DNA from: Paenibacillus vietnamensis
GTDB lineage: Bacteria; Bacillota; Bacilli; Paenibacillales; Paenibacillaceae
NCBI RefSeq assembly: GCF_020169515.1
Contig: NZ_JAHMHW010000016.1
Location: forward strand, 59,479-123,478
Reading direction: 5' to 3'
Length of the DNA: 64,000 nt
The position numbers and the translations under genes were made by a program. Shown here one piece after another: positions 25,314-33,710 of this stretch. The notes under the pieces were generated by a model. The model saw only the letters and a program-made list of their open reading frames with translations. It had not been told where the DNA came from and searched no databases. How positions within the stretch are numbered: the stretch's first letter is position 1; every line of letters starts with the position of its first letter.

Positions 25314-27560
25314 GTAACGAATAAGATTTGGTTCATACGCACCGGGATCCGGGACCGGCTTGAGGCCGCTTACCGTCTGTGCCAGGCATGGATCGCAAAA
25401 TATCCGCTGATTAGACGGGCTTATACGGTTTTTTCCTGGTTTTCGCTGGCCGCGTTTGTGCTGAGCCTGTTTTTCTTCGAGGATTCGCGCACGATGCTGG
25501 TTCAATATTTATGGTCCTTTTATGTGCTGCTGCAGTTCTGGTTTCTGTGCCGCAGCAAAACGCTGCCGTGGAAGCTTGTCGTTCTTTTCGTGCTGTCTGG
25601 CGTCTTTTTTGTCGTTCCGTTCACGACGCTGACGGTGGGCGCGGTCCATGGGCTCTTCGGAGGGGAAACGTCCGACACCTGGTCCGTCGCCGTCCTGACG
25701 CCGATCCTCGAGGAAGTGTGGAAGCTCCTTCCGCTTGGCGTCTTCCTGCTGTTCTCGCGCCGCGCTTCCGCGCTCAGCCTTAGCGATTTCACACTCATCG
25801 GCGCAGCGACGGGAGTCGGCTTCCAACTGATGGAGGAGCTTTCCCGCCGCTGGCTTAATTCGGGCATTCTCGACGATTTGTACGGCTACAGTCATACGTT
25901 CCTGGGCGGCGAGACGATCCACTGGGATTTGTTCGCGCTATTTCCGGGCCGCTTCGAGGAAAGCTTCATTCCGACGATGATGTGCGTCTCCCATCCCGTG
26001 CACACCGCCATGATCGCACTCGCTTGGGGCATCGCTTGGCGGCTGCGGACCAGGCTGACGGAATGGGTGTACCTGTTCCCCGTGCTGATACTGCTTTGGG
26101 CGATATTGGATCACGCCGCCTATAATGGCCAATACAAGCTGCCGGACTGGGTGTTTGTCATTCACGAGTGGGCCGGCGACGGCTATAAGACGCAGCCGGC
26201 ATTTCTTCTGATGCTGGCGGGGGCGTTGATCGCCGATTACTGGTCGCTCAATAAAGTACGGAACCGCCTGCCCGCGCTTCCGAATGAATTTTTCATCGAT
26301 CCGATCTCCGAGCTGTGGAGAATGGCTTCCGCCCTGTTCAAGAACCGCGGCAAATTCGCTTATTTGCTCGGCTTCTGCCGGGAGCGGCGGGAGCTGGGGT
26401 TCAGCCTGCTGTACGGCAACGATGAGGCGGCGGGCAAGCGGGAGCAGGTGCAGGAGCGGATGCTGGCTCTGTTCCGGGCGCTGCTCGCGCTCGGGGCCGT
26501 TCTTCTGCTGGCCGGTCTGCTTGCCGGCATGGCGGTCGAGCCTGCCGCGGACGAATCGGCCTGCTTCGCTTGTTTGTTCGACTCCCTGCAAAATTGGTGG
26601 GACCGGCTCGAATGGTACGAGCAAGGAGCGATTGTGCTGGGCGCACTGGCACTGTCGCTGCTGTTCGTCGGGTTCTGGCCGGCAGTCGGCATAGCGCTGT
26701 CCGCCGCGGGCATCGCCGGCAGCGGCCACACGATTGCGGGTTATATCCGCGATCCGAAGAAGCTGCTGACTCCCGAGAATGCGCTTGCGGCTATCGTCGG
26801 CATTATACTGAGCCGGATTCCGTTCGGCAGAGCGGCCGAGTGGCTGGCGAAGAAGGGACGCGGCTATGTCCGCAAGCTTCTCGACAAGCTGGGCGGCCGG
26901 AAGCCGGATGCCGACGCTCCGGATCGGCCGCCGAACGAAGGCGGCGCGGGTGCCGGCAAGCCGCAGGACGAGCCGGGCAAGCCGGATGAGCAGGACAAGT
27001 CGGACAAACATGATGAGAACGACAAGCCGAACAAACAAGACGAGCCGAGTGATCCAGACAAGCCTGACAAGCCGGATGAGGAGAAGCCCGACAAGGACAA
27101 AGACGATGATGGGGAGGACGATGAATCGCCGGTCGCAGGGAAGCAGTACAACGAGGTCGAAATTGTAGATCACCGGGGAAATCCGCTCGGTGAATTTGAC
27201 GAAATCGATCTTGATAACGGGGTATTCTACGAAGACAAGACGGCCAAGGGGCTGGACCGCATTAATCCTAGGACGGGGCAGCCTGCGCAGACGCCGCAGC
27301 AGTTCGCCGATAAGCAAATACTCGGGAAGACGAGGACGCGTATTAATAATCTGCTGGAAAAAGCCGCCTCTACCCGGCCGACTGCGAACGGCTCTCCCGA
27401 GGTGCCCGATTTGGATGAGATCAAGTCGATCCGCGACTTCGTCTTCCGGCTGGACGGCGACACGCCGGAGCTTCGTAACGCCGTCGAGAACAGCTTGAAC
27501 AAGCTGAGATCGGAATTTCCTGATTACACCTTTAACGTTAAGTATGGAGGGAAGCCTTAA
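25314..27560 (+). CDS. PrsW-like membrane protease fused to a C-terminal nuclease-like toxin domain
   Basis: The open frame covers ~748 residues if read from the codon after AGGAGG; that codon is GTA, not a canonical start, and the first canonical start (GTG) is 25458. Residues ~35-310 carry several membrane helices and the PrsW glutamate motif EEVWK (133-137) plus CVSHPVHTAM and LDHAAYN histidines. Two more hydrophobic segments follow (~385-480). Residues ~527-605 are a Lys/Asp/Glu/Pro-rich linker. The last ~135 residues look like a polymorphic-toxin tip: GEFDEIDLDNGVFYEDKTA fits the D...ExK core of PD-(D/E)XK nucleases. The next gene overlaps the stop and is the probable immunity gene. Confidence 0.75.
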   Translation, partial: VTNKIWFIRTGIRDRLEAAYRLCQAWIAKYPLIRRAYTVFSWFSLAAFVLSLFFFEDSRTMLVQYLWSFYVLLQFWFLCRSKTLPWKLVVLFVLSGVFFVVPFTTLTVGAVHGLFGGETSDTWSVAVLTPILEEVWKLLPLGVFLLFSRRASALSLSDFTLIGAATGVGFQLMEELSRRWLNSGILDDLYGYSHTFLGGETIHWDLFALFPGRFEESFIPTMMCVSHPVHTAMIALAWGIAWRLRTRLTEWVYLFPVLILLWAILDHAAYNGQYKLPDWVFVIHEWAGDGYKTQPAFLLMLAGALIADYWSLNKVRNRLPALPNEFFIDPISELWRMASALFKNRGKFAYLLGFCRERRELGFSLLYGNDEAAGKREQVQERMLALFRALLALGAVLLLAGLLAGMAVEPAADESACFACLFDSLQNWWDRLEWYEQGAIVLGALALSLLFVGFWPAVGIALSAAGIAGSGHTIAGYIRDPKKLLTPENALAAIVGIILSRIPFGRAAEWLAKKGRGYVRKLLDKLGGRKPDADAPDRPPNEGGAGAGKPQDEPGKPDEQDKSDKHDENDKPNKQDEPSDPDKPDKPDEEKPDKDKDDDGEDDESPVAGKQYNEVEIVDHRGNPLGEFDEIDLDNGVFYEDKTAKGLDRINPRTGQPAQTPQQFADKQILGKTRTRINNLLEKAASTRPTANGSPEVPDLDEIKSIRDFVFRLDGDTPELRNAVENSLNKLRSEFPDYTFNVKYGGKP

Positions 27561-27889
27561 TGTCTATTAGCGCATATATACCTGAGCCCGCCGACGATTT
27601 CGAACGGCAATTTAACATTCCGGTCGCGGCCGAGGCTTTCTTCTCGGAATGCTGGGAGCCCGGCGCAGAAGCGCTCGGCCTGAAGTGGGTGCCTATTTTC
27701 TCCACCGGCATCGACGTCATGAAGGAGGACTTGCCTGCCGTGCTGGAAGAATTGGCCCGATTGAAGCAGTGGGCTTTGAGCCAGTCCGGCGGGGAGAGAA
27801 TGGCCAAGCTGGCGAGCAGGATCGAGCTGCTGGAGAAGGAGCTGCCGCGGGCGCTGCAACGGGACGGGGCCGTCGTGTACATCGGGTGA
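27560..27889 (+). CDS. Probable immunity protein for the PrsW-fused toxin
   Basis: A 109-residue acidic soluble protein whose ATG shares its A with the TAA stop of the preceding gene (TAATG); GGAGG lies 10 nt upstream, inside that gene. No signal peptide or membrane segment is present; the C-terminal half is predicted helical (LPAVLEELARLKQW, LASRIELLEKELPRAL). I do not recognise the family. The immunity role is inferred from position, overlap, small size and acidity, all usual for immunity genes behind polymorphic toxin tips. A strong terminator follows. Confidence 0.6.
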   Translation: MSISAYIPEPADDFERQFNIPVAAEAFFSECWEPGAEALGLKWVPIFSTGIDVMKEDLPAVLEELARLKQWALSQSGGERMAKLASRIELLEKELPRALQRDGAVVYIG

Positions 27890-27964
27890 CGCCGCGGCGA
27901 TTTTTTGTCCCGGCCGGTGCGGAGAGAGTGCCCGGATGAAGCTGTCCCGACTCAAAGTCAAAAA

Positions 27965-28006
27965 AGTATGCCCGGCGCATGAATGCGCTCGGAGCATGCT
28001 TTTTTT
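27965..28006 (+). terminator. Terminator after the toxin/immunity pair
   Basis: AGTATGC pairs with GCATGCT, with a GC-rich inner part, followed by six T. Confidence 0.75.
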
Positions 28007-28106
28007 GCGAGCAGGCAGGCCGGGATCCAGGCTTGTATTTAATGGAGCTCGCACTAACGAACCGCACACACTCTATATGGGCGTTTTGACTAACTTTTCA
28101 ATCCCA

Positions 28107-28238
28107 ACGAACTCCACCATCGTTATCGAGTCGTAAAACCTCAAATCAGCCCGGATTTTCAAGCAATAGCATCTTCTCGGCTTGTAAGAAATCAAAAACG
28201 CTTTATTTCGAGTCGATAAGAATTCTAGTGTTCGTTAC
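28107..28238 (+). repeat. 132-bp intergenic repeat, copy B
   Basis: Same length and inverted tips (ACGAACTC...GTTCGTTAC) as the copy at 11398-11529, with GTAAGAAATCAAAA at the same internal position within one base. It lies in the 500-bp gap 27890-28392, which otherwise holds a terminator and the upstream region of the next gene. Confidence 0.7.
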
Positions 28239-28392
28239 GTTTAGGCTCGTTTCATCGCAGTCAAACAAGGAAAGGACCTGGTTCCCATTTTCTACCTAAA
28301 GCCATAATGGTAAGATCAGGATAAAATGTCGGCTTGCACTCTATAGATAGGGCTATAATTATGCGGCTCGGCTTAAAGAGGAGGAGTATGGT

Positions 28393-29258
28393 TTGAGATG
28401 GGCTAATTGGAAGCTCTGGTCCGTTATTTTGCTAGTCCTCATCCTGATCGTGGCAAGCTGGATCTATCTGAACCGCAGAGCAGCGGTTTATGAACGAATC
28501 ATTCAACAAGACGGATATACGTTATCACTTGTGGATGAAGGTATCGCAGCAGAATTCTTCTTGAAGCCGGAATGGATCCCGGAAAGGGAAGGGGAAGAGA
28601 AAAGGCTGAATCTTGTAATCGAGGAGAAGTTCGGTACGAAGATTATTTTGGAAAAGGTCGCGAAGAGAAAGAAGGACTTCTATATCCAACTAAATGCCGT
28701 TTCCTATCCGAATCGATCATCCGGTCAGCTATTATCGACTTCGCTTCTTTTGGACGGTTCAATTGCGAGCGCAAACGGCGGGTGGCAAGTTACCGATAAG
28801 GCAGAGAATAACCTGCTTGAAGACGGCTTCGGCGGAGGCGAGGGACCAGGGAATGTATCCATTTTGGCCATCAATGATGCGGACCGCAAGAAGTTTGCGA
28901 ATGGGGCTAACATACGTTATACGGGCTACTATTTATATAACTATCAAAAACTTCCGGGAGATTATGCAGCGTTCTGGTCGGCTAGCCTTGTTACGGCGTT
29001 CATCATTGTCATGTTGGTGGTGTTTTACCGCAATCGCTCGGAGCCGGAGAACGGACTGGCGTGGAAGCTTGTCGGCTATTCGCTGCTTGGCGGGTTTACA
29101 TTTTCACTGAACGACATCCGATTGCCGTCTATTGGCTGTACTTCCGAAAACCGAAGCCCAATTACATTATTAAGCATAAGGCAGCGCTGATGGGTCTGCT
29201 GATGTACGTTTCGCAACTGATCATTCCAGAAATCGCTAGCGCTATGGAGGGCCGCTGA
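28393..29258 (+). pseudogene. Membrane protein of unknown function with a 3' frameshift
   Basis: The first frame (TTG or downstream) encodes a protein with one N-terminal membrane segment (WSVILLVLILIVASWIYL), an extracellular-type region of ~160 residues and a second membrane segment (SASLVTAFIIVMLVVFY). Near 29105-29115 a membrane-like continuation moves to another frame: HPIAVYWLYFRKPKPNYI and LLMYVSQLIIPEIASA, ending at 29258. The original frame instead ends in a short unrelated tail at 29190. One missing base (or a sequencing error) best explains this. I do not recognise the family. Confidence 0.6.
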
Positions 29259-29306
29259 TCCATCCCCATCCATCCAAGCTCGTCTATAGAAAAAAGGAGG
29301 TAAAAG

Positions 29307-30059
29307 ATGCCCTTTACCTTCGCGCATCCGGCTTATGCTTTTCCCATAAAATTCATCAGCCCGCGATGGTTCAGCGTAACTGGACTCGTGCTGGGGAGTA
29401 TGGCCCCTGATTTTGAATATTTTCTCGCTTTGGAACCGCATCGGACGATCGGTCACTCGTTCTTGGGTTTAGTTGTCCAGGTGATTCCGCTATGTGTTCT
29501 TTTTGCGTTTCTTTTCCACTATTTTGTTAAAGAATCGCTCGTCCTGCATCTGCCATCCGTTTTTAACTTAAACCGGAGGGCGTACAACCTTTTAGGCTTA
29601 TGGGGTCTGCGATCCATTCGTGACTGGATGGTCTACCTCGTGTCCGTCTCCATCGGATTCCTCTCCCATGTTGCGGTCGATGCATTCACGCATGAGGGCG
29701 GATACATGGTTCGGCAGCTTCCCGTTTTACAGTCGATCGTCATGCTGGACCTGCCGGTGCACAAAATTTTACAGCACAGTCTGTCGTTGATCGGGATGAC
29801 GGCTTTAGTCATCACGATCGGAGCCGTTCTTTACAAAACAGTGCCTTATACGAAAAAGATCCCGAGCATCAGTTACAAGCAAAAATGCTTTTATTGGGGC
29901 TTCGCCGCGGTGTTCGCAGTCTTCATGACAGGAGGTAAATTACTGCTGGACTCGGGAGGCAATATTATCGGAATGCTGGTTGTAGCGCCGATCACCGGCT
30001 TTTGTGCAGGAATATTGCTTGCTTCTTTGTTCTGGAACGGAACCAGACAAAGTGGTTGA
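29307..30059 (+). CDS. DUF4184-family membrane protein
   Basis: A 250-residue protein with ~6 membrane segments. The opening MPFTFAHPAYAFPI, GSMAPDFEYFL and the later SHVAVDAFTHEGGY with conserved Asp/His residues are typical of DUF4184, a family distantly like membrane-bound metal-dependent hydrolases (YdjM type). The ATG follows AAAAGGAGGT. The function is not known. It lies 48 bp after the frameshifted membrane gene and just before an alpha/beta hydrolase, so the three may be co-transcribed. Confidence 0.85.
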   Translation: MPFTFAHPAYAFPIKFISPRWFSVTGLVLGSMAPDFEYFLALEPHRTIGHSFLGLVVQVIPLCVLFAFLFHYFVKESLVLHLPSVFNLNRRAYNLLGLWGLRSIRDWMVYLVSVSIGFLSHVAVDAFTHEGGYMVRQLPVLQSIVMLDLPVHKILQHSLSLIGMTALVITIGAVLYKTVPYTKKIPSISYKQKCFYWGFAAVFAVFMTGGKLLLDSGGNIIGMLVVAPITGFCAGILLASLFWNGTRQSG

Positions 30060-30077
30060 GAAGAGGAGGAAGTGGGT

Positions 30078-30794
30078 GTGTACCTATCAAAGCATATGAA
30101 AAATGGGGAGACAGCTATCCATTATTTTGACTCGGTAGCCAGATCTGATCCTTCAAAGACGGCATTAGTGGTTTGCCCGGGGTTATCTGAAACCGCCGAT
30201 GAGTATCTTGATTTACTTAAACTTGTGCAGCCTAGAAGGAGCGTTATCCTTTCGTTCCGGGGGCGAGGAGAAAGTGGGACACCTAGCTCAGGTTATAGCC
30301 TCGACGAGCATATCTCTGATATCGAAGCAGTTGTGCGGGATGCCGGACTCAATCAATTTCATTTATTCAGCTACTCACGCGGCGTTTCTTATGCATTGGG
30401 GTATGCTTTAAAGCATAAGTCAAAAGTTAAATCCATTATCGCTGGGGAATATCCGCCGGAGCACAGGGCAATGGAAACAGAGTGGCCGGAAGATTACATC
30501 AATAATTATCTGGTTCCATTTAACCGGACTGGGCAAATTAGACCGGCAGCAGTTAGAGGGATCCAAAAGGAGTCACGGCAAATTGATATTAAAGGAAATT
30601 TTGATATGCCTGTTTTAGTTGCAAGAGGTCTACTTGAAGGCTCATTGGTTACTGACACTGATATTGATCGTTACAAGAGTATGTGCCCAAAATTAACGAT
30701 CAAGGAATATTCGGCTTCAGGCCACAGTTTAAAGGGGCAAGACAAAGAAAGATTTTATAACGATATTGTTGGGTTTATAGACAACATTGATTAA
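30078..30794 (+). CDS. Alpha/beta hydrolase
   Basis: A 238-residue soluble protein. GTG at 30078 is 8 nt after AGGAGG; an in-frame GTG 6 bp earlier is too close to it. The fold is indicated by ALVVCPGLSETADEY, the strand-turn VILSFRGRGESGTP, the nucleophile elbow FSYSRGVS (Ser-x-Ser-Arg-Gly, so the first Gly of GxSxG is Ser) and a C-terminal histidine in SASGHSLKG. Substrate is unknown. From here to ~31.6 kb the sequence is visibly richer in A and T than its neighbours, which suggests later acquisition. Confidence 0.85.
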   Translation: MYLSKHMKNGETAIHYFDSVARSDPSKTALVVCPGLSETADEYLDLLKLVQPRRSVILSFRGRGESGTPSSGYSLDEHISDIEAVVRDAGLNQFHLFSYSRGVSYALGYALKHKSKVKSIIAGEYPPEHRAMETEWPEDYINNYLVPFNRTGQIRPAAVRGIQKESRQIDIKGNFDMPVLVARGLLEGSLVTDTDIDRYKSMCPKLTIKEYSASGHSLKGQDKERFYNDIVGFIDNID

Positions 30795-30822
30795 TTAATT
30801 CAATCCATTCAAGGAGGAGTAT

Positions 30823-31190
30823 ATGCGAATCGTTATAAGCTTTGTTATTTTTTTGCTTCTCTTAACTGCATGCCAAACGCAATCCAAACCTGAAAACAAA
30901 AACGATGAATGGGAAGTGAGTTCTTTATTTCATTCAGGCACTTTCACTCATTTTTGGGATGAGTCGAGCACACTGAAAGGACAATCACTAAAGATTATTG
31001 GTACTAGTCAGGATATGGTGACCAAGTAAAGGTCTTTGAAGCTCCAGAATTAGGGGGACCTGTGAATGGTGCTGACGCTCATGTCCCTTCCAATATGACT
31101 CTTCCTACAATCGGGTTATGGAAACTAGATGCATACGTAGGAGATGAGCTTTTTGGGAGTGTGGTTGTTCAAGTAAACGAAGTGTCTTAA
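30823..31190 (+). pseudogene. Decayed DUF4871-type lipoprotein gene
   Basis: Frame one gives a lipoprotein signal (LLLLTAC, Cys17) and residues up to a stop at 31029. The family continuation VKVFEAPELGG...LWKLDAYVGDELFGSVVVQV follows directly in a second frame to the stop at 31190. In addition the part between SSLFHSGTF and HFWDESS is shorter than expected for the family, as if ~50 codons were lost. The gene is therefore both frameshifted and internally deleted. Confidence 0.65.
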
Positions 31191-31250
31191 ATATAATTAA
31201 ATCCCCCGGTAAGATAGCATAGCATTCCTATCATAAAAGGAGGAGCCAAG

Positions 31251-31622
31251 ATGAAAAGAACACTCCTCGTATTTCTTATTTTTGTTGTCGGATTTGGATT
31301 GTTAATTGGATGCAGTAATCAGTCAAAAAAGGGCGATTACATCATCGGGAAAGAACAAAACGGTAATGTCTCAATGATATTGGTTGCGAAGAATATTTCA
31401 GAAAAAGAATCAAAAAAGAAAAAAACCATTTCTGATTATAGAAAAGACGAGACTGATTTAATGTATTATCACGTAGAAGATCCAAATTTGTATGAAGACC
31501 TTAATGTTGGCGAGAGGGTAAGCGTAGAGCCTAAAATGTTTGAAATGGATGGACAAAAGCTGTATCATGTCATGGATTCTGACCCGCCGCAAGTAGTGGC
31601 AGGCAAGATTACAAGATATTGA
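31251..31622 (+). CDS. Small lipoprotein, DUF3221-like
   Basis: A 123-residue protein with lipobox GLLIGC (Cys21) and an ATG after AAAGGAGGAG. The mature part is mostly beta-strand (DYIIGKEQNGNVSMILVAKNIS, LNVGERVSVEPKMF, GQKLYHVMDSDPPQVVAGKI), resembling DUF3221 lipoproteins of unknown role. Codon use is AT-rich like its upstream neighbours. Confidence 0.7.
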   Translation: MKRTLLVFLIFVVGFGLLIGCSNQSKKGDYIIGKEQNGNVSMILVAKNISEKESKKKKTISDYRKDETDLMYYHVEDPNLYEDLNVGERVSVEPKMFEMDGQKLYHVMDSDPPQVVAGKITRY

Positions 31623-31649
31623 ATTAATTATATGTGGATAATTACAAAC

Positions 31650-31684
31650 ACGAGGCTGCCGCGGTTACAACCGGGCAGCCTCGT
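31650..31684 (+). terminator. Hairpin between convergent genes
   Basis: ACGAGGCTGCC pairs with GGGCAGCCTCGT. There is no clear T tract on the plus strand; on the minus strand GTGTTTGTAATT follows, so it may serve the MFS gene more than the lipoprotein gene. Confidence 0.5.
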
Positions 31685-31736
31685 TACGTGAAGACAATCA
31701 TTTGTTAATACTCCGACTGAAGTAAGAACTGATCCT

Positions 31737-32936
31737 TTACATTGAAGCCTCCTGCGCCGCGGACGATTTCGACAAGCCTTTGTCGCTGACGCCGAGCAGG
31801 AACAGAAGCGCTACAACCATGCTGCCTGAAGCGATGTAGAACAGGACGGAGTAGCCGAACCAATCGATCATCGCTCCCAGCAGCGGCGGAGACGTAATGG
31901 CGGCCAGGGAAGAGATCAAATAATAGATGCCGGTACGCGTTCCGATGCTCTCCTCCTTCCCGAGAGCGACGATGAACGGGTAGGAGTTAATGTTGATCAT
32001 CGCCCAGAACAGGCCGCCGACAATAAGCAGCACGCGCAGCGGCAGCAGGGAGCTAACGAAGGAGATCGCCGCAAAAATAACGATTAAACCGACGATGCCA
32101 ACTGCGATGACCGGCTTTTTGCCGAAACGTTTTCCGAGCAGGCCGCTCGGGATCGCCCCCAGCACGAATGCCAAGGAGAAGAAAGCAAGCGAGAAGGAGG
32201 CTTCCCCTTCGGTCAGCTGAAGATGGTTTTTGCCGTACAGCGTGAACAGCGCCTCAACGCCCTGATAGGACAAAAACCAGAAGAAGATCGCGCCAAGCAG
32301 GAAGAGCGTCGGGCGGTTCCATTCCTTCTTGAACGACGAGAAGGATTCCCTCCCGGGGGCTGGTGTATAGGCAATGGCATCTCGCCGCTCCTTGATCGCG
32401 AAGATCAGAATCGCCATACAAATGAGCGTCAGGATCGCTGCGGATAGAAACGGAAGAGACGAATGCTTCTCATAAAGATAGGCGCCGCCCGCAAATGCGA
32501 TAATCGAGCCGACGCCGCCCATGAAGTTAATGATGCCGTTGGCTTGCGTGCGTTTGCTGTCCTCCGTAATGTCGGGCATGAGCGCAACGGTCGGGGACCG
32601 GTACAGGCTCATCGACAGGTTCATCAGGACCATGAACAAAATCAGCGTCAGCAAGCCGGTATGCCATGGAATCAAGGTGCCGAACACGGCTGCTAGCGGC
32701 ATGCCGATCAGCAGGTAAGGCATCCTTCGTCCGAACCTCGTATTCGTCCTGTCGCTGCGGCTTCCGATCCACGGCTGAAGCAGCATGGCAAAATAATTGT
32801 CAATCGTCATCATGAAGCCGATCAATGCGGTGCTCGTAATAAATTTTTCAAGAAAAAAGGGTACAAATGCGTTGTAAAGCGCCCAGGTCACGCTGATGCT
32901 GAAAAAGCCGAAGCCCAGCAGCCAAGTTTTTTTCAT
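31737..32936 (-). CDS. MFS transporter of the SLC45/sugar type
   Basis: A 399-residue protein with ~12 membrane segments. GSRSDRTNTRFGRRMPYLLIGMP between helices 2 and 3 is the family loop, close to that of SLC45/GPH-like sugar symporters. The gene begins within the stop of the upstream glycerophosphodiesterase gene (ATGA-type overlap), so the two are translationally linked. It may carry a sugar or a glycerophospho-compound; the substrate cannot be read. Confidence 0.88.
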   Translation of the reverse strand: MKKTWLLGFGFFSISVTWALYNAFVPFFLEKFITSTALIGFMMTIDNYFAMLLQPWIGSRSDRTNTRFGRRMPYLLIGMPLAAVFGTLIPWHTGLLTLILFMVLMNLSMSLYRSPTVALMPDITEDSKRTQANGIINFMGGVGSIIAFAGGAYLYEKHSSLPFLSAAILTLICMAILIFAIKERRDAIAYTPAPGRESFSSFKKEWNRPTLFLLGAIFFWFLSYQGVEALFTLYGKNHLQLTEGEASFSLAFFSLAFVLGAIPSGLLGKRFGKKPVIAVGIVGLIVIFAAISFVSSLLPLRVLLIVGGLFWAMININSYPFIVALGKEESIGTRTGIYYLISSLAAITSPPLLGAMIDWFGYSVLFYIASGSMVVALLFLLGVSDKGLSKSSAAQEASM

Positions 32937-33679
32937 ATCGGGTTCGCTCCTCTCTTTGCCAGCACCTCAGCCAGCCGATCCGGATAATCGGTAATGATGC
33001 CGTCCACCCCAGCTTCCGCAAGCGCTTCCAGTTCTGACTCCTCATTGACCGTAAACGGATGATAGGCAATGCCGCAGCTTTTTGCCTCGGCTACCCATTC
33101 CGGGGTGACGGCCAGCTTGAACGCGTGCAGGGCATCTGCCTGAATCGACTTGGCATATTCCCAAGGACGGTAAAGGCCTTCCATGTACAGCACCCCGGTG
33201 CGGATCTCCGGAGCCAGCTCCTTGCAGAGCACTAATGAATAATGATTGAAGCTCGAGAGAATGACCCGGTCCGCCAGCCCGTAATCGCGAACGAGTCCGA
33301 TAACCTTTTGCTCGAGTCCGGGGTAAGGGACGATGCCGTTTTTCAGCTCGAGATTCAGGATTGTATCCGCAGGCTTGGCAAGCTCCAGCAGCTGCTCAAG
33401 CGTCGGGATTCGCTCGGAGTCGAAGGCCGGCGAGTACCAGCTTCCGGCATCCAGCGTCTGCAGCTCCGCAAAATCGGTATCCTTCACGAGCTTGTTCAGC
33501 CCGGCCGTCCGGGCCAGCGATTCGTCGTGGATCAGGACGGCGCGACCGTCGGCGGATAGCTGGACGTCCGTTTCGATGCCGGTAGCGCCGAGCACAAGCG
33601 CTTTCGAGAAGGCGGATAGCGTGTTTTCCGGGCAGTGGCCGCTGGCGCCGCGGTGTGCAAAGTTAATCGTCTTCCTCAT
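32933..33679 (-). CDS. Glycerophosphodiester phosphodiesterase
   Basis: A 248-residue cytoplasmic enzyme from the ATG at 33679 (GAGAGGAG upstream); the frame extends upstream but only into the preceding gene's 3' end. It has the family motifs HRGASGHCPENTLSAF (catalytic His/Arg), GIETDVQLSADG (metal-binding Glu/Asp) and HDESLARTAG (His), a TIM-barrel metalloenzyme that hydrolyses glycerophosphodiesters to sn-glycerol-3-phosphate and alcohol. No signal peptide. It overlaps the MFS gene downstream by 4 bp. Confidence 0.93.
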   Translation of the reverse strand: MRKTINFAHRGASGHCPENTLSAFSKALVLGATGIETDVQLSADGRAVLIHDESLARTAGLNKLVKDTDFAELQTLDAGSWYSPAFDSERIPTLEQLLELAKPADTILNLELKNGIVPYPGLEQKVIGLVRDYGLADRVILSSFNHYSLVLCKELAPEIRTGVLYMEGLYRPWEYAKSIQADALHAFKLAVTPEWVAEAKSCGIAYHPFTVNEESELEALAEAGVDGIITDYPDRLAEVLAKRGANPI

Positions 33680-33710
33680 TTGTCGTTTCTCCTCTCCGAA
33701 GCGGTCATAG

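Noticed and set aside
25026..25317. Two overlapping plus-strand frames before the PrsW-like gene
   Set aside because: They start in or beside a terminator hairpin and show no motifs or ribosome binding sites.
25938..27317. Minus-strand open frame of 459 codons opposite the PrsW-toxin gene
   Set aside because: Repetitive hydrophobic valine/leucine stretch is the antisense of the acidic linker.
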